Source: Alphaproteobacteria bacterium 40-19 (GTDB taxonomy: Bacteria; Pseudomonadota; Alphaproteobacteria; Holosporales; Holosporaceae). Taken from it: DNA of 64,000 nt. Position 1 is the stretch's first letter, and each line of letters begins with the position of its first letter. The notes beneath the pieces were generated by a model. The model was not told the origin of the DNA. It made no database searches and was given only the letters and a program-made list of their open reading frames with translations. Of this stretch, positions 53,226 through 63,037 are shown in pieces. The stretch lies in NCBI GenBank assembly GCA_001898075.1, contig MKSD01000001.1:434001-498000 (forward strand), in the 5' to 3' direction. The position numbers and the translations under genes are program-made.

Positions 53226-54493
53226 GCTCCTGTAATACAAGATAAGCCTGATAAGTACGGCTGTAAAACCCTAGGGACCAAAAAAGAGCCATCGGGTTGT
53301 TGGTAGTTTTCCATAATAGCCAACAAAGTCCTGCCTAAAGGAAGCCCCGAACCGTTCAAAGTATGCACAAAGCCAGATTGTTGATCACGATCCTTGTACT
53401 TAGTCTGCTGCCGACGTGCCTGATAGTCACCACAATTCGAACAACTGGAAATCTCGCGATACTGATTTTGTGAAGGCACCCACACCTCTAAATCATAGGT
53501 CTTACGCGCTGTCGCCCCGATATCTGCGCTGCACAACAACATCACGCGATAAGGAAGTTCTAAGGCTTGCAACAAACTTTCCACATAATGAACCATTTCT
53601 TGATGCAGGGCTTCCGATTCTTCAGGACAAGAAACCATCACCAACTCGACCTTTTTAAATTCATGCATGCGCATCATGCCCCGAGTATCTTTACCCGCTG
53701 CCCCTGCTTCTGAACGAAAACAACTGGTGCAAGCCGTCAATTTTAAAGGAAGGTCTTGCTTGGACAAAGTTTTTTCCCGGACCCAATTCACCAATGTGAC
53801 TTCCCCGGTAGAAATCAAAAACCGTCCATCAGTGGTTTGGAACAGATCGCCGGCAAATTTTGGCAACTGTCCCACCCCATAGGGTGCTTCTTGACGTACC
53901 AAAACAGGTGTCGAAAACTCGGTATAACCCGCCTCCCGGTGCTGATCTAGCAGCCAGCTGGCCAGGGCTCTTTCTAATCGCGCTAGGTCTCCTTTTAAAT
54001 AAACAAATCTAGCGCCACAAACTTTTGCAGCCTGTTCAAAATCCAGCAAACCTAGGTCTTGGCCTAAAACTTCATGAGGTTTGGCCTCTGCAGTTGAAAC
54101 TTTTTTAGGATCACCCCAACGACGAACTTCCACGTTTTCTTCTTCGCCTTTACCAAAAGGTACTTCAGAATCTAAAACATTAGGAACACTTTCCAGCACA
54201 CACTCTAGTTGATCTTTCAAGGTACGGGTCTGTTGGTCTACAGATTCCAAAGCCTGATTGAGCTCGCAAAGCTGCTGCATCAACTCTTGCCCGCTTTGTC
54301 CCTGAGTCTTCAAAATGCCTACTTCTTTATTCAGCTTATTTTTTAAAGCCTGCAGTTCTTGCTGTTTAGTCAACGCGCGACGGAAACGATTATCTATATC
54401 TAATAAATACGAAGAAAGCGGTTCTAGTCCACGCCGGCACAAAGAATGATCTAATTCTTCAGGATGTTCACGAATCCACTTGATGTCGAGCAT
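53222..54493 (-). CDS. serS: Seryl-tRNA synthetase
   Basis: About 423 residues from ATG 54493, MLDIKWIREHPEELD, the usual N-terminus. AGGAAAG precedes this ATG; an upstream ATG at 54547 has no family support. The N-terminal helical hairpin (tRNA arm) is followed by class-II motifs: TACTSCFRSEAGAAGKDTRGMMRMHEFKKVEL (motif 2) and LNGSGLPLGRTLLAIMENYQ (motif 3). It heads a five-gene reverse-strand run with stop/start overlap into the NlpD-like gene. Confidence 0.96.
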   Translation of the reverse strand: MLDIKWIREHPEELDHSLCRRGLEPLSSYLLDIDNRFRRALTKQQELQALKNKLNKEVGILKTQGQSGQELMQQLCELNQALESVDQQTRTLKDQLECVLESVPNVLDSEVPFGKGEEENVEVRRWGDPKKVSTAEAKPHEVLGQDLGLLDFEQAAKVCGARFVYLKGDLARLERALASWLLDQHREAGYTEFSTPVLVRQEAPYGVGQLPKFAGDLFQTTDGRFLISTGEVTLVNWVREKTLSKQDLPLKLTACTSCFRSEAGAAGKDTRGMMRMHEFKKVELVMVSCPEESEALHQEMVHYVESLLQALELPYRVMLLCSADIGATARKTYDLEVWVPSQNQYREISSCSNCGDYQARRQQTKYKDRDQQSGFVHTLNGSGLPLGRTLLAIMENYQQPDGSFLVPRVLQPYLSGLSCITGA

Positions 54494-54623
54494 CACTTTC
54501 CTGGGTATATTTTTGTTAATCATAACGAAAAACCCCACTCTGAACAAGCATTTTCCCAGACTCTGCTTAAAGAAATGAAAAAGGCAATCAAAAAGCAGAG
54601 CTTTAAGCGCAATCTCTGGAAAA

Positions 54624-55232
54624 TTAATGATCTTCTTTAAAAGAGGCCTTGATTGTAAGATGCTTCATACGATCTTCTAGGTTTTCCTGTGGGGACATCT
54701 TAAATAATTTTCTAAATAAATCGTTTTCCTTTTGTAAAATGGTAACGCGATGGTTAGCTCCCTCAAGATCTCTTTTAAATCCAACAATCTGCTGCTGACT
54801 TTCTTGTAATTCTGTAGCCGCAGCAAGAGCCTTTTCTTCCAGCTTCATATTCTCTTCCAAAGCTTTTTCAAGTTCCGTTTGCTTGGAGATAATTGCTTGG
54901 AGATAAGTTGGGCTTCCAAGGAGGAGACTTTAAGTTTTAGCTCTTTAATCTTGCTGGCGATCGAGTCTCTTTATTCTTTAAACTGATTCGCTTTTTCTGT
55001 AGTACTATTTAAGACTTGCAGCACCTCTTCCAGATTTTTTTCTGATTTCCTTAACACATTTTGAAGCATTTCAACTTCTTCCTGCTTCTCTTTTATCGCT
55101 TCAGTTAATGACTGGATACTTTTCTTCTATTTCCCCCGCCCATTCTTCTTTCTTCTCAAACCCTTGGCTTCCCTTAGGCATGGCCTGCACAGAGGCACCG
55201 AAAAGGAAAAGAAAGGCTAATTTTTTAAACAT
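54624..55232 (-). pseudogene. Broken secreted coiled-coil protein gene
   Basis: ATG 55232 begins the same signal peptide as the 57810-58464 gene (FKKLAFLFLFGASVQAMPKG, then FEKKEEWAGEIEEK), but the frame is soon lost (VIN then stop). Recognisable remains continue to a 78-residue C-terminal open stretch with NLEDRMKHL and LFRKLFKMS. The stretch 54774-54868 is nearly identical to 62476-62570 in the 1007-residue gene. Multiple frameshifts and at least one deletion separate the pieces. The upstream sequence is also duplicated before 58464. Confidence 0.82.
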
Positions 55233-55332
55233 TTATGGAACTCATAATGACCTTATTCCCCTATTTTAAAAAGGTTAAAAAAAACGCAACAGGGTTGAAG
55301 CTGTTGAACCAAGCAATCACCCCAGGCCCGTT

Positions 55333-56592
55333 CTATTGTAAAGATTCAGCACAGCTTTGCTCTTGATCTAAATCTTGATCCAAACAGGCCAACAACATCT
55401 CTTGCCAGTCTAAAGAAGCTTGAATCCGCATCAAAAAACTGCCCAAAGCAACGACGGTGCGATCAATCCATAGCAGCTCTGGGGGTAAGACCAACCCGGT
55501 TGTCACTCTGGTTGATTGACGCAGTCTTTGATGCAGAGTACCCGCCAAAGACAGGCCCTGGGAAACGGAAACATCTAAAACCCTCTTGCCAGGCGTTAAA
55601 AAAGGTTGAAACAGAAAACAAGCCCACTGATGGACAACTTCTTCTTGATCCCGCGTTAAATCGGTCAACCCCAACATTTCATAGGCTGCACGAACTTCTT
55701 GCAGATCTCCGCTGATTAATCCTTTGCATAAGCACCTGAATCCTTGAATAAACCCCACAGAAAATTGCTTCACAAGACCAAAATCCATCATATACAACTG
55801 CCCTTCTTCCCCCCAAAGGCAATTTCCCATGTGACCGTCCGCATGCAACACGCCATCAGAAAAAAAAGGACGCCACCAAGCTTGAAAAATCATCGCCCCA
55901 AAGTGATCGGGATCTGGACAGGGATCATGAAATGACTTTCCCGGGCACCACTGCATCACCAGCTTTGTTTCATCTGAAAGTTCTGGGTAATACTTGGGAA
56001 TACAGATATAAGGATCATCTTTAAAGTAGGCCTCAAACCATTGCAACCAATGCCCTTCTTGCTCATACCTGAGTTCTTGATACAAGCTTTCTTTGACCTC
56101 TTGGTACAGTCCTGAAGTCTGCACACCTCCACCGGAAGCTTGATACAAAAAACACAGAACTTTTAGGCATCCCAGGTCCCAATCTAAAGCTTTGTTCATC
56201 CCAGGGTATTGTATTTTACAAGCAACCTCTTGCCCCGAGCGCAATGCGGCTTTATGAACTTGACCCAAAGACGTTACCGCAACAGGTAGGGGTTGAAAAG
56301 AAGCAAAATGGTTACTGAACCACGGGGGCAGCAGCTCTAAGCATCCCTGCTCTGATATAGAAGGTTGGGGCTTCAAAATGCGCTCCGCCCGACTGGCCAA
56401 AACTGGAGGTAACAATCCTGGAATTTGTTGCAGAATTTGAAGCACCTTAAAAAAAGGCCCCCGAAGCTGGCTAAAGCACTGTTCTAAAGCAATTCCAGCA
56501 GTATCTTCATTCCAAAGAGATTGGCGGTGCCACAGAATGCGCCAAAGAGTTTGCACCGCAAGCTGCTTTCTTTGCCAGGGGGAAAGCCACAT
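55333..56592 (-). CDS. ABC1/UbiB-family kinase-like protein
   Basis: 419 residues. Family marks: SLGQVHKAALRSGQEVACKIQYPG (Ala-rich loop and Lys), LVMQWCPGKS, HADGHMGNCLW (the HADPHPGN loop, with Gly and Met in place of Pro) and MMDFGLVKQ. UbiB/Coq8 proteins use ATP to support coenzyme Q synthesis. Here no ubi genes adjoin, and the short N-terminus lacks the typical KxGQ motif, so it may be a side branch of the family. Confidence 0.83.
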   Translation of the reverse strand: MWLSPWQRKQLAVQTLWRILWHRQSLWNEDTAGIALEQCFSQLRGPFFKVLQILQQIPGLLPPVLASRAERILKPQPSISEQGCLELLPPWFSNHFASFQPLPVAVTSLGQVHKAALRSGQEVACKIQYPGMNKALDWDLGCLKVLCFLYQASGGGVQTSGLYQEVKESLYQELRYEQEGHWLQWFEAYFKDDPYICIPKYYPELSDETKLVMQWCPGKSFHDPCPDPDHFGAMIFQAWWRPFFSDGVLHADGHMGNCLWGEEGQLYMMDFGLVKQFSVGFIQGFRCLCKGLISGDLQEVRAAYEMLGLTDLTRDQEEVVHQWACFLFQPFLTPGKRVLDVSVSQGLSLAGTLHQRLRQSTRVTTGLVLPPELLWIDRTVVALGSFLMRIQASLDWQEMLLACLDQDLDQEQSCAESLQ

Positions 56593-56719
56593 TCCAATTC
56601 ACTTTTTTTCTTATTGTAAGAAATTTTTGACCTAAGCTCAAACAAGCCGCCGTAAAGAGGATTTTTTAATAGAATTTTGTCTAAAATAACCAAAATCCTT
56701 CTGCGTAAGAGGACACACG

Positions 56720-57667
56720 ATGTACGGCACTCTTCGTTGGGCCAGACGATGTTTAATGGTGTCATTTCTAGTCTTCTTCATTTCTTTTTTAGGGTTTTCC
56801 CTGTACTGCGGCACCCCTTACGGCCCCTTAGAAAACAAAAAAACAAAACTTTTACGATTTCATGGCCCCTTGTCTGCCCAGATTGCTTTTGAGTTTTTTA
56901 CTCAATCTTCTCCCCCTACTCTTCACACCCACCAGATGGCTCAAGCCTGGAACCACCAAGACGAAGTCTTACTCACTTTTTTTCAGCAATCTCAGCAGGC
57001 AGAATTTCATAAACAAAAACAAGAGGCCTGGACTTTGCCTCTGCTGACGCACTGTCATCATTTACTGAAAGCGCTTTATTTTGCCTTAGGTTTTATGATT
57101 TTGGCCCAGGGCCTGACCGCTTGGGGCATTTACAAACAAGGTCATGCGGAACGGTCTATTGTTATTCATTTTCTAACCTTTCCTATTCTATTCAAAGCGA
57201 CTGCCTGGGTCATCTGGGGTACTGGAATCGCCGTTCTGTGGAAACGCATGCAGGTAGTATCAAAAGTTTTGCAAAAAGGAGTCTTCTGGTTCTTTGCGCC
57301 GTCCAACCAAGTATTTTCTTCTTTTTACGACGTTTCTTCCCTGAATCAACAGGCTACGGGTTGGGGCTTAATGCCTTATCAAGTTCTGCATCAATGGCTA
57401 AAAGAAATATTTTTAAGTCAGTGGTGGTTTTTACAATTTAAAACTTTGGCCATCTGTTTAATCCTAGGGAGTCTTTTGTGGTGGACAGGAAAAGCCCAAG
57501 AAAGTCTGCGCCAAAGCGCTCCGTATTTATTTGCAACACCCACCAAGTGGCAAGAGGCAGGATGGCAAAAAAACTCCGTGAAGAGTAAAAAATCCTCTCA
57601 TCCTTTTCCCCGTATCATCAATCTGATACGCCGGCGTGGACAAAAATTTTATGATGTCAAGCCCTAA
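56720..57667 (+). CDS. Integral membrane protein, unknown
   Basis: 315 residues with four clear hydrophobic segments: one near the N-terminus (MVSFLVFFISFLGFSLYC), two in the middle (LYFALGFMILAQGLTAW, FLTFPILFKATAWVIWGTG) and one near residue 255 (LAICLILGSLLWWTG). The C-terminus is basic. It is rich in Gln, His and Trp. It is transcribed divergently from the UbiB-like gene. I do not recognise a family. Confidence 0.68.
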   Translation: MYGTLRWARRCLMVSFLVFFISFLGFSLYCGTPYGPLENKKTKLLRFHGPLSAQIAFEFFTQSSPPTLHTHQMAQAWNHQDEVLLTFFQQSQQAEFHKQKQEAWTLPLLTHCHHLLKALYFALGFMILAQGLTAWGIYKQGHAERSIVIHFLTFPILFKATAWVIWGTGIAVLWKRMQVVSKVLQKGVFWFFAPSNQVFSSFYDVSSLNQQATGWGLMPYQVLHQWLKEIFLSQWWFLQFKTLAICLILGSLLWWTGKAQESLRQSAPYLFATPTKWQEAGWQKNSVKSKKSSHPFPRIINLIRRRGQKFYDVKP

Positions 57668-57809
57668 GCCAGGAAGGATCTATTCATTTATCCCGCTCCA
57701 TGACGACATGCCCCTTAACTGTGCAGAATTTTTTTAAACAAGTCAGATGTTCATAAAAAAAGCCCAAGAATGCTACGAACTTAGGCCTTTTGAAAGAAAT
57801 CTCTAAAAA

Positions 57810-58464
57810 TTAATTGTTTTCTTCAGGATAGGTATCAATTTTAAGCGTTTTTATACGATTTTCGATATTTTCTTCCACAGACATATTAAGTAATTTTCTA
57901 AACAATGCGTTTTCTTTTTCTAAAATGACAACGCGATGGTTGGCGTCTTCAAGTTCTTTTGTTTTTCTGGCCAGTTCAACGGCAAGAGCAGAAGACTCGG
58001 ATTTTTTTTTGAGAAAGTTTGATTTTTAAGTCTTCCACTTGAACATTAGCAGCATCCCTTTGATCCGCCAGCGTGTCAATTTCTGTTTGCGCTGCCTTAC
58101 CTAATTCGTCAAGTTCTTTTTGTTTTTGTTCTAAAATTTTAGTTGCTCTTGAATATTTCTCTACCAACTTTTCTTTCTCTTGGTTGTTTTCCTTGATCGC
58201 CTCTGAAAGCTTTTCAATCGTGGCATTGACCATATCTTCGGTCAGCTCAACGCTTTCTATTTTTTGTTCCGTGCCTGGCGGACCTTTTAAAATAGTCTGC
58301 AAAGCCTCTTGCAATTGGTGCTTAGTAGGCGCATTACTTACTTTTTCAATCTTTTCTTCTATTTCCCCCGCCCATTCTTCTTTCTTCTCAAACCCTTGTA
58401 TTCCCTTGGGCATAGCCTGCACAGAGGCACTGAAAAGGAAAAGAAAGGCTAAATTTTTAAACAT
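57810..58464 (-). pseudogene. Secreted coiled-coil protein gene with one frameshift
   Basis: Signal peptide FKNLAFLFLFSASVQAMPKG, then a coiled coil (IEEKIEKVS, KEKLVEKYSRATKILEQKQKELDELGKAAQTEIDTLADQRDAANVQVEDLKIKL in pieces). Frame 1 stops at 57976 just past a run of nine T (58002-58010 on the forward strand). Shifting one base there gives ELARKTKELEDANHRVVILEKENALFRKLLNMSVEEN to TAA 57810-57812. That tail matches the ending of the broken copy at 54624. So one base is extra or missing in the homopolymer. Intact length would be about 218 residues. Confidence 0.82.
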
Positions 58465-58615
58465 TAATGTAACTCATGATGATTTTATGCCCTTATTTTA
58501 AAAAAGTTTAAGAAAAATGCAAAAGGATTGAAGCTATTGCATTAAGATATTCATGTTTGCTTTTACACAAACTCAGCCAGCTTTTTGCATCTTGTTCTTC
58601 GGCGGTTTGCTAAGC

Positions 58616-59497
58616 TTATACGGTCTCAGATTGAAGAAGGTTTTTTAAAAAGTCATTCCCCTGTTCATCATATAAAAAATCTTTTTGTGATAATGGTAGC
58701 CGAACAGAATCACACGCCATCAAACCCATCTCTTTCAGCGCTCTTTTAATGGGAATAGGGTTGCTAGCACCAGATAAGAATTGATTGACTTTCCACCATA
58801 TATCTGTATAAGAGCTATGCCCCGTAAGGCTTTGCTGTACATGCTTTAAAGACAAAGAGGGCAATAAATTGGATATCACAGAAATCAAGCCTGCAGCTCC
58901 ATAAGGGGCCATCGCGGAAATCCAAGGGTCATCCCCGCAAAAAATAGCGGATTTAGGACATACAGACCTGTAATCCATCAAAAAATTCAAACTGGCTCCG
59001 CTGTCTTTAATGCCTGCAAAATAAGGATGCATCGCCAAAGCCTGCACAGCTTGTACAGACAAAGGCACGGCACTGCGGAAAGGATTGTTGTACAAAAAAC
59101 AAGGCTTTTGTACCCGGTCCATCAGCGTTTTGAACCAAGTAATCTGCCCTTCTATCCCTGGCTTTGTATACACTGGACAAGTCAGCAAATAGCTATGAAC
59201 AGGATAAGATCGCGTAAATTCTACCCACTCTAAAGACTGTTGCAAAAAAACACCCGGTACCGTCACCATCAAAGGAATGGAAAGCTTCAAGGCGCAAACA
59301 AACTTCAAAATTTCTTGACGTTCACCACAAGACAAAGAAATTCCTTCCCCTGTACTGCCAAATAACACCACACCCAAACCTACTTCTTCCTGGCGCCTTA
59401 AAAGTTTTTCTAGATCTTGAAAACACACAGTGCCCTGCTGGGAAAAAGGCGTAACAAGAGCTGTCCAAAGTGAAGGGCTGAAAGAAGAACCAGGCAT
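58616..59497 (-). CDS. dapA: 4-hydroxy-tetrahydrodipicolinate synthase
   Basis: 293 residues. Condenses pyruvate and aspartate semialdehyde on the way to diaminopimelate and lysine. FGSTGEG (47-52), catalytic Tyr136 in YNNPFRS (commonly YNVPxRT) and Schiff-base Lys164 in GIKDSG. The barrel is complete. It works downstream of lysC (32.7 kb). It is flanked on both sides by coiled-coil secreted genes. Confidence 0.94.
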   Translation of the reverse strand: MPGSSFSPSLWTALVTPFSQQGTVCFQDLEKLLRRQEEVGLGVVLFGSTGEGISLSCGERQEILKFVCALKLSIPLMVTVPGVFLQQSLEWVEFTRSYPVHSYLLTCPVYTKPGIEGQITWFKTLMDRVQKPCFLYNNPFRSAVPLSVQAVQALAMHPYFAGIKDSGASLNFLMDYRSVCPKSAIFCGDDPWISAMAPYGAAGLISVISNLLPSLSLKHVQQSLTGHSSYTDIWWKVNQFLSGASNPIPIKRALKEMGLMACDSVRLPLSQKDFLYDEQGNDFLKNLLQSETV

Positions 59498-59934
59498 GGT
59501 GTCAATTGGCCGGACGACATACTTGTATTATCCTGCCACAAATTTTCCTTTCCCTCAAGGTCAAGAGATTGTTCGTTTCTAAAAGCTATCGATTTAAAGA
59601 AATAAAATATGTCCCTTCTACACCTCCATTTATTCCAAGTCATCGGAATATATTGATTAGACAGCTTTACTGGGCGCTTTATTGATTATTTTTTATCACT
59701 TACTCTCTTTTTATTCAAAATTGTTTCCTTTTGTTATTTTTTTTCTCGTTTTTTATTTCAGGCTAAAAATTCTAACTTGATCCTAAGAATTTTTCTCTCC
59801 GCTCTGAAAACAGTGAAGCGCGTCATTTTTATCCCATCAAAAATTAATATATCTGCACACCTTACAATCCAAGCTATAGCCTCACCTTCTTATGAAGGCC
59901 AGGCTATAGCACGGCTTTAAAATCTAATGAGAGA
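59498..59934 (-). other. Gene-free interval with a long hairpin
   Basis: 437 bases without a convincing gene. The distinct element is an inverted repeat: GCTATAGCCT (59873-59882) with AGGCTATAGC (59901-59910), and an inner CCTTC-TTAT-GAAGG. It lies 25 bases after the stop of the 1007-residue gene and could terminate or protect its mRNA, though no U run follows. Confidence 0.7.
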
Positions 59935-62900
59935 TTAAAGTTTTGAGTCAAAAGCATTCATATCTGGTGACTCAGATGCAACAGTGGACACATCTTCTTC
60001 CTTAATAGGTTTGTTTTGAACTGCTACCCCTATGCCTCGCCTTAGGTTAAATCTTTCATTACGATCTTTAAATCGTTGATTTTTAGCTGCGTCATAAGCA
60101 CGGTTTTTCATGTTTTGTAAAACTTCTTGAGAAGTTTTTTCAAAAACTGGCTTATTTCTGTGGCTTTTCTGCATATTATTTTGCGGACTTGTTGACTCGG
60201 AAGTTTTTGGTTCTACAGGATAATTTACCTGTTCCCCTTCTTTTACTGATTGAACTTCATTATTCACAACATCACTCTTCTGGGGGCTGATCACATCGTT
60301 TTGAACAGCTGAATTACCTTCAAAAACAGGAGGCTGTTTAGTAAAGAAATTCTGAAAACCATTTCCTATAGCCTGAGTGATATAATTCACAGAATTGTTC
60401 GGAACAAGAACGTCCTGATTCCCACTGTTTTCCAAATGAATACTATTATCTCTAGGAGCCTCTAGTACAATACTGGTATCAGGATTGGCAAAATCAGATT
60501 GCTGATTCTTCCACGGCTTTAGAGAATCTAGAGTCTTTTTCCCAGAGGCTAAAGGACGTTCTTTTACGGGAAGACGTGTTTTATGAATTATTTTGGTTTT
60601 TTGCCTTAATGAAATCAATACCGCTTTCTTTTCAGCCTGCAAACGGTAAAAACGTTTTTTCAAAGCAGATACAGCTTCTGCACCCTGTTTTGTTCTTTTT
60701 GCACTTATAATTTTATGGCTAAGAATTTTACTTTCTTGATCTATTTTTTTTATTTTTTCTAAACCCTCTAATACGTCTTTTGATTGTGGAGTTTTCAAAT
60801 TTTCGTATTGCTTTTTTAACTCTTCAATCTCTTTCTTAAGCCTTTCAACCTCAGAATCCCCCCCCCGATGCATAAGCAGAGTTGTATTGTCTTCAGATTC
60901 AACAGATTTTTCATGCAGTCTATGGCTTAGTTCAGTATTTTCTTCCTTCAGTTTAGTGTTTACCACCTCCCTATCTAACGCCAAATCTGCAAAGTCCTCT
61001 GCAAGCTTTGAATTGTAGTCTCTGTCTTTTTTTAAATTTTCAATAACTTTTTGTATGCCAGTCAGTCGCTTTTTAAAATCGTCGACAGTTTTTGAAGAAA
61101 GATTTTGGCTGCTCACAGAATGAGACGAAGAAGAGTGTGCAGAAGATTTATCTAGCGACATATTGTTTAGCATATTCACAACATCTGATGCGTCATCAGA
61201 AGATTGGATATTTTTTTCTAACTTTCCTAACTCTTCTAACAGGCCTCCCACCGTTTCCATGTAGCCTGTCATCTGGTCTTCACTCATGCCGTCTTTTGAA
61301 TGCAATTTTTGCTCTAATCCAGCAATTTTCTGCTGCAATTCACCTATTTTTACATTTTTCTCTAACACCTCACCTCTTTCGTCCCCCAGAGCACTATACA
61401 AGCCACTATTCTCTTTTTTTATAGCATTCATTTCTTGTTCTAGGTCGTAAATTTTTGAGCTCCGCTCCATGCTTTCTCCGGCCATATTGGCGAGTTTTTC
61501 CACTCCTTTGGATAATTCTCCTTGAAGCTTTTCTGCCTCTTTGCGAAAGGCCTCACGCTCTTGGGACAAACGGCCTATGTATTGATTAAGAGCCTGTTTG
61601 TCTGCCTCAGCTTGGGTTGTAATACTCTGAATTGTCGCAAGAGATTGCTGATAAGCCTGCTGAAACTGCTGAATCTTTTCTGCACTCTGCTGGTTTTTCT
61701 GCTTCAAACCTTCAATAACGCCGTTCAAAGACCTAACCATAGACTGATGATTTTTCGTCAATTCATTTATTTGACGAACAAGTTCAGCGTTTTTCTGATT
61801 TTTACCTTTGATTTGAGCCATCAAATCATTGAGTTCTTTTTTCAACAAGTCATTACCAGAGGCTTGCAACTGACCCTGCGACTCTAACTGTTGGATTCTA
61901 AAATTTTGTTCAAAAAGTTGTTTTTGTTTAGTCAGTTCTTTTGTTAAGCTTGCCTCTAATTGTTTTGTCAACTCTTCAACTTTTTTCTGTTTTTCTTTGT
62001 CTGAGCGGTCTTTTGACAGAATTTCTGCTTTCTGGCGATTCAATTCTGCTTGATATTTTTCTTCTAAAGCTAGTATTTGAACTTTAAAGCTTTCTTGATC
62101 TTTTTTCTGTTTCTGTTCAAATGAAATTTTTTGCGCCTCTTTATCTTTTAAGACTTCTTGTATTTTTTGTTCAGCCTCTTTCATTTTTTTCCCAGCGCTG
62201 GTTAACGACTCTTCCATCTCACGCACTTTTCCTTCTAAGTTGGAAATGTTGGTGTTAAGCTCTTTAATCGTCTCTTGATCTTTTGCATGACTTTCTTTTA
62301 GATCGTTAAGCTGGTTTTTTAAATCTATAATGCTTTTTTCAATTTTTTCTTTATCCGAACTCTGTTGTTTTAAAAGCTGTTCTTGGATATTTATCTTGTT
62401 TTTTAAATTTGTTTCTTCTTTTTCAAACTTTGCTTCTTTGGTAGCAAGTTCTTTGACTTTATCCTGCAACTCTTTTTTAAATCCAACAATCTGCTGCTTA
62501 CTTTCTTGTAATTCTGAAGCCGCAGCAAGATTCTTTTCTTCCAGCTTCATATTCTCTTCCAAAGCTTTTGCAAGTTTTTCTTGTAATTGACTTTTTTCCA
62601 CCAGAACTTTTTCCAGTTCCGTTTGCTTCGAAAGAAGCTGGGATTCCAGAGAGGAGACTTTAGATTTTAGCTCTCGAATCTTGTTGGCCAGCTTTGTTTT
62701 ATCCTCTTGAAGCTTCTGCCCTTTCTCTACTACCTGTTCAAGTAGTTTTGTTGACTCATCTAGCTCAGCCTTCAACATCTCAACTTCCTGCTGCTTGGTT
62801 TTTGCTACTTTAGCAAGATTTTCAAGATCTGCTTCAACTTTTTCACTAACCTGATCAAAGTCAATAGATGACGTCGGACCATCTACGCCACCGTCCGGAT

Positions 62901-62958
62901 ACCCTGCAGGAACCCACAATAAAAGGCTCAATAACAACACTTTATTTTTTTTTTTCAT
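59935..62958 (-). CDS. Large secreted coiled-coil protein
   Basis: 1007 residues. A signal peptide (KVLLLSLLLWVPAG) is followed by about 700 residues of nearly unbroken coiled coil in heptads. The KQQEVEMLKAELDES and LANKIRELK blocks near the start also appear in the gene at 63038. A second helical region (about 700-780) and a Ser/Asn/Pro-rich, low-complexity C-terminus (about 800-1007) with LVPNNSVNYITQAIGNG follow. No enzymatic motif is seen; it looks like a fibrous secreted or surface protein, comparable in build (not sequence) to host-contact coiled-coil effectors. It heads the block of coiled-coil genes and no IS or phage marker is near. Confidence 0.8.
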   Translation of the reverse strand: MKKKNKVLLLSLLLWVPAGYPDGGVDGPTSSIDFDQVSEKVEADLENLAKVAKTKQQEVEMLKAELDESTKLLEQVVEKGQKLQEDKTKLANKIRELKSKVSSLESQLLSKQTELEKVLVEKSQLQEKLAKALEENMKLEEKNLAAASELQESKQQIVGFKKELQDKVKELATKEAKFEKEETNLKNKINIQEQLLKQQSSDKEKIEKSIIDLKNQLNDLKESHAKDQETIKELNTNISNLEGKVREMEESLTSAGKKMKEAEQKIQEVLKDKEAQKISFEQKQKKDQESFKVQILALEEKYQAELNRQKAEILSKDRSDKEKQKKVEELTKQLEASLTKELTKQKQLFEQNFRIQQLESQGQLQASGNDLLKKELNDLMAQIKGKNQKNAELVRQINELTKNHQSMVRSLNGVIEGLKQKNQQSAEKIQQFQQAYQQSLATIQSITTQAEADKQALNQYIGRLSQEREAFRKEAEKLQGELSKGVEKLANMAGESMERSSKIYDLEQEMNAIKKENSGLYSALGDERGEVLEKNVKIGELQQKIAGLEQKLHSKDGMSEDQMTGYMETVGGLLEELGKLEKNIQSSDDASDVVNMLNNMSLDKSSAHSSSSHSVSSQNLSSKTVDDFKKRLTGIQKVIENLKKDRDYNSKLAEDFADLALDREVVNTKLKEENTELSHRLHEKSVESEDNTTLLMHRGGDSEVERLKKEIEELKKQYENLKTPQSKDVLEGLEKIKKIDQESKILSHKIISAKRTKQGAEAVSALKKRFYRLQAEKKAVLISLRQKTKIIHKTRLPVKERPLASGKKTLDSLKPWKNQQSDFANPDTSIVLEAPRDNSIHLENSGNQDVLVPNNSVNYITQAIGNGFQNFFTKQPPVFEGNSAVQNDVISPQKSDVVNNEVQSVKEGEQVNYPVEPKTSESTSPQNNMQKSHRNKPVFEKTSQEVLQNMKNRAYDAAKNQRFKDRNERFNLRRGIGVAVQNKPIKEEDVSTVASESPDMNAFDSKL
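62667..62813 (-). repeat. 147-bp direct repeat, copy 1 (coiled-coil block)
   Basis: Almost identical to 63169-63315 (offset 502). It encodes the QQEVEMLKAELDES..KLLEQVVEKGQK block shared by two neighbouring proteins. Confidence 0.88.
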
Positions 62959-63037
62959 TTTCTAAAATTTGATAGAATATAGAAAAATTATGACAGATAA
63001 TCAAAAAAAAAATGTTAAAATATGCCTTTAAAGCAAC

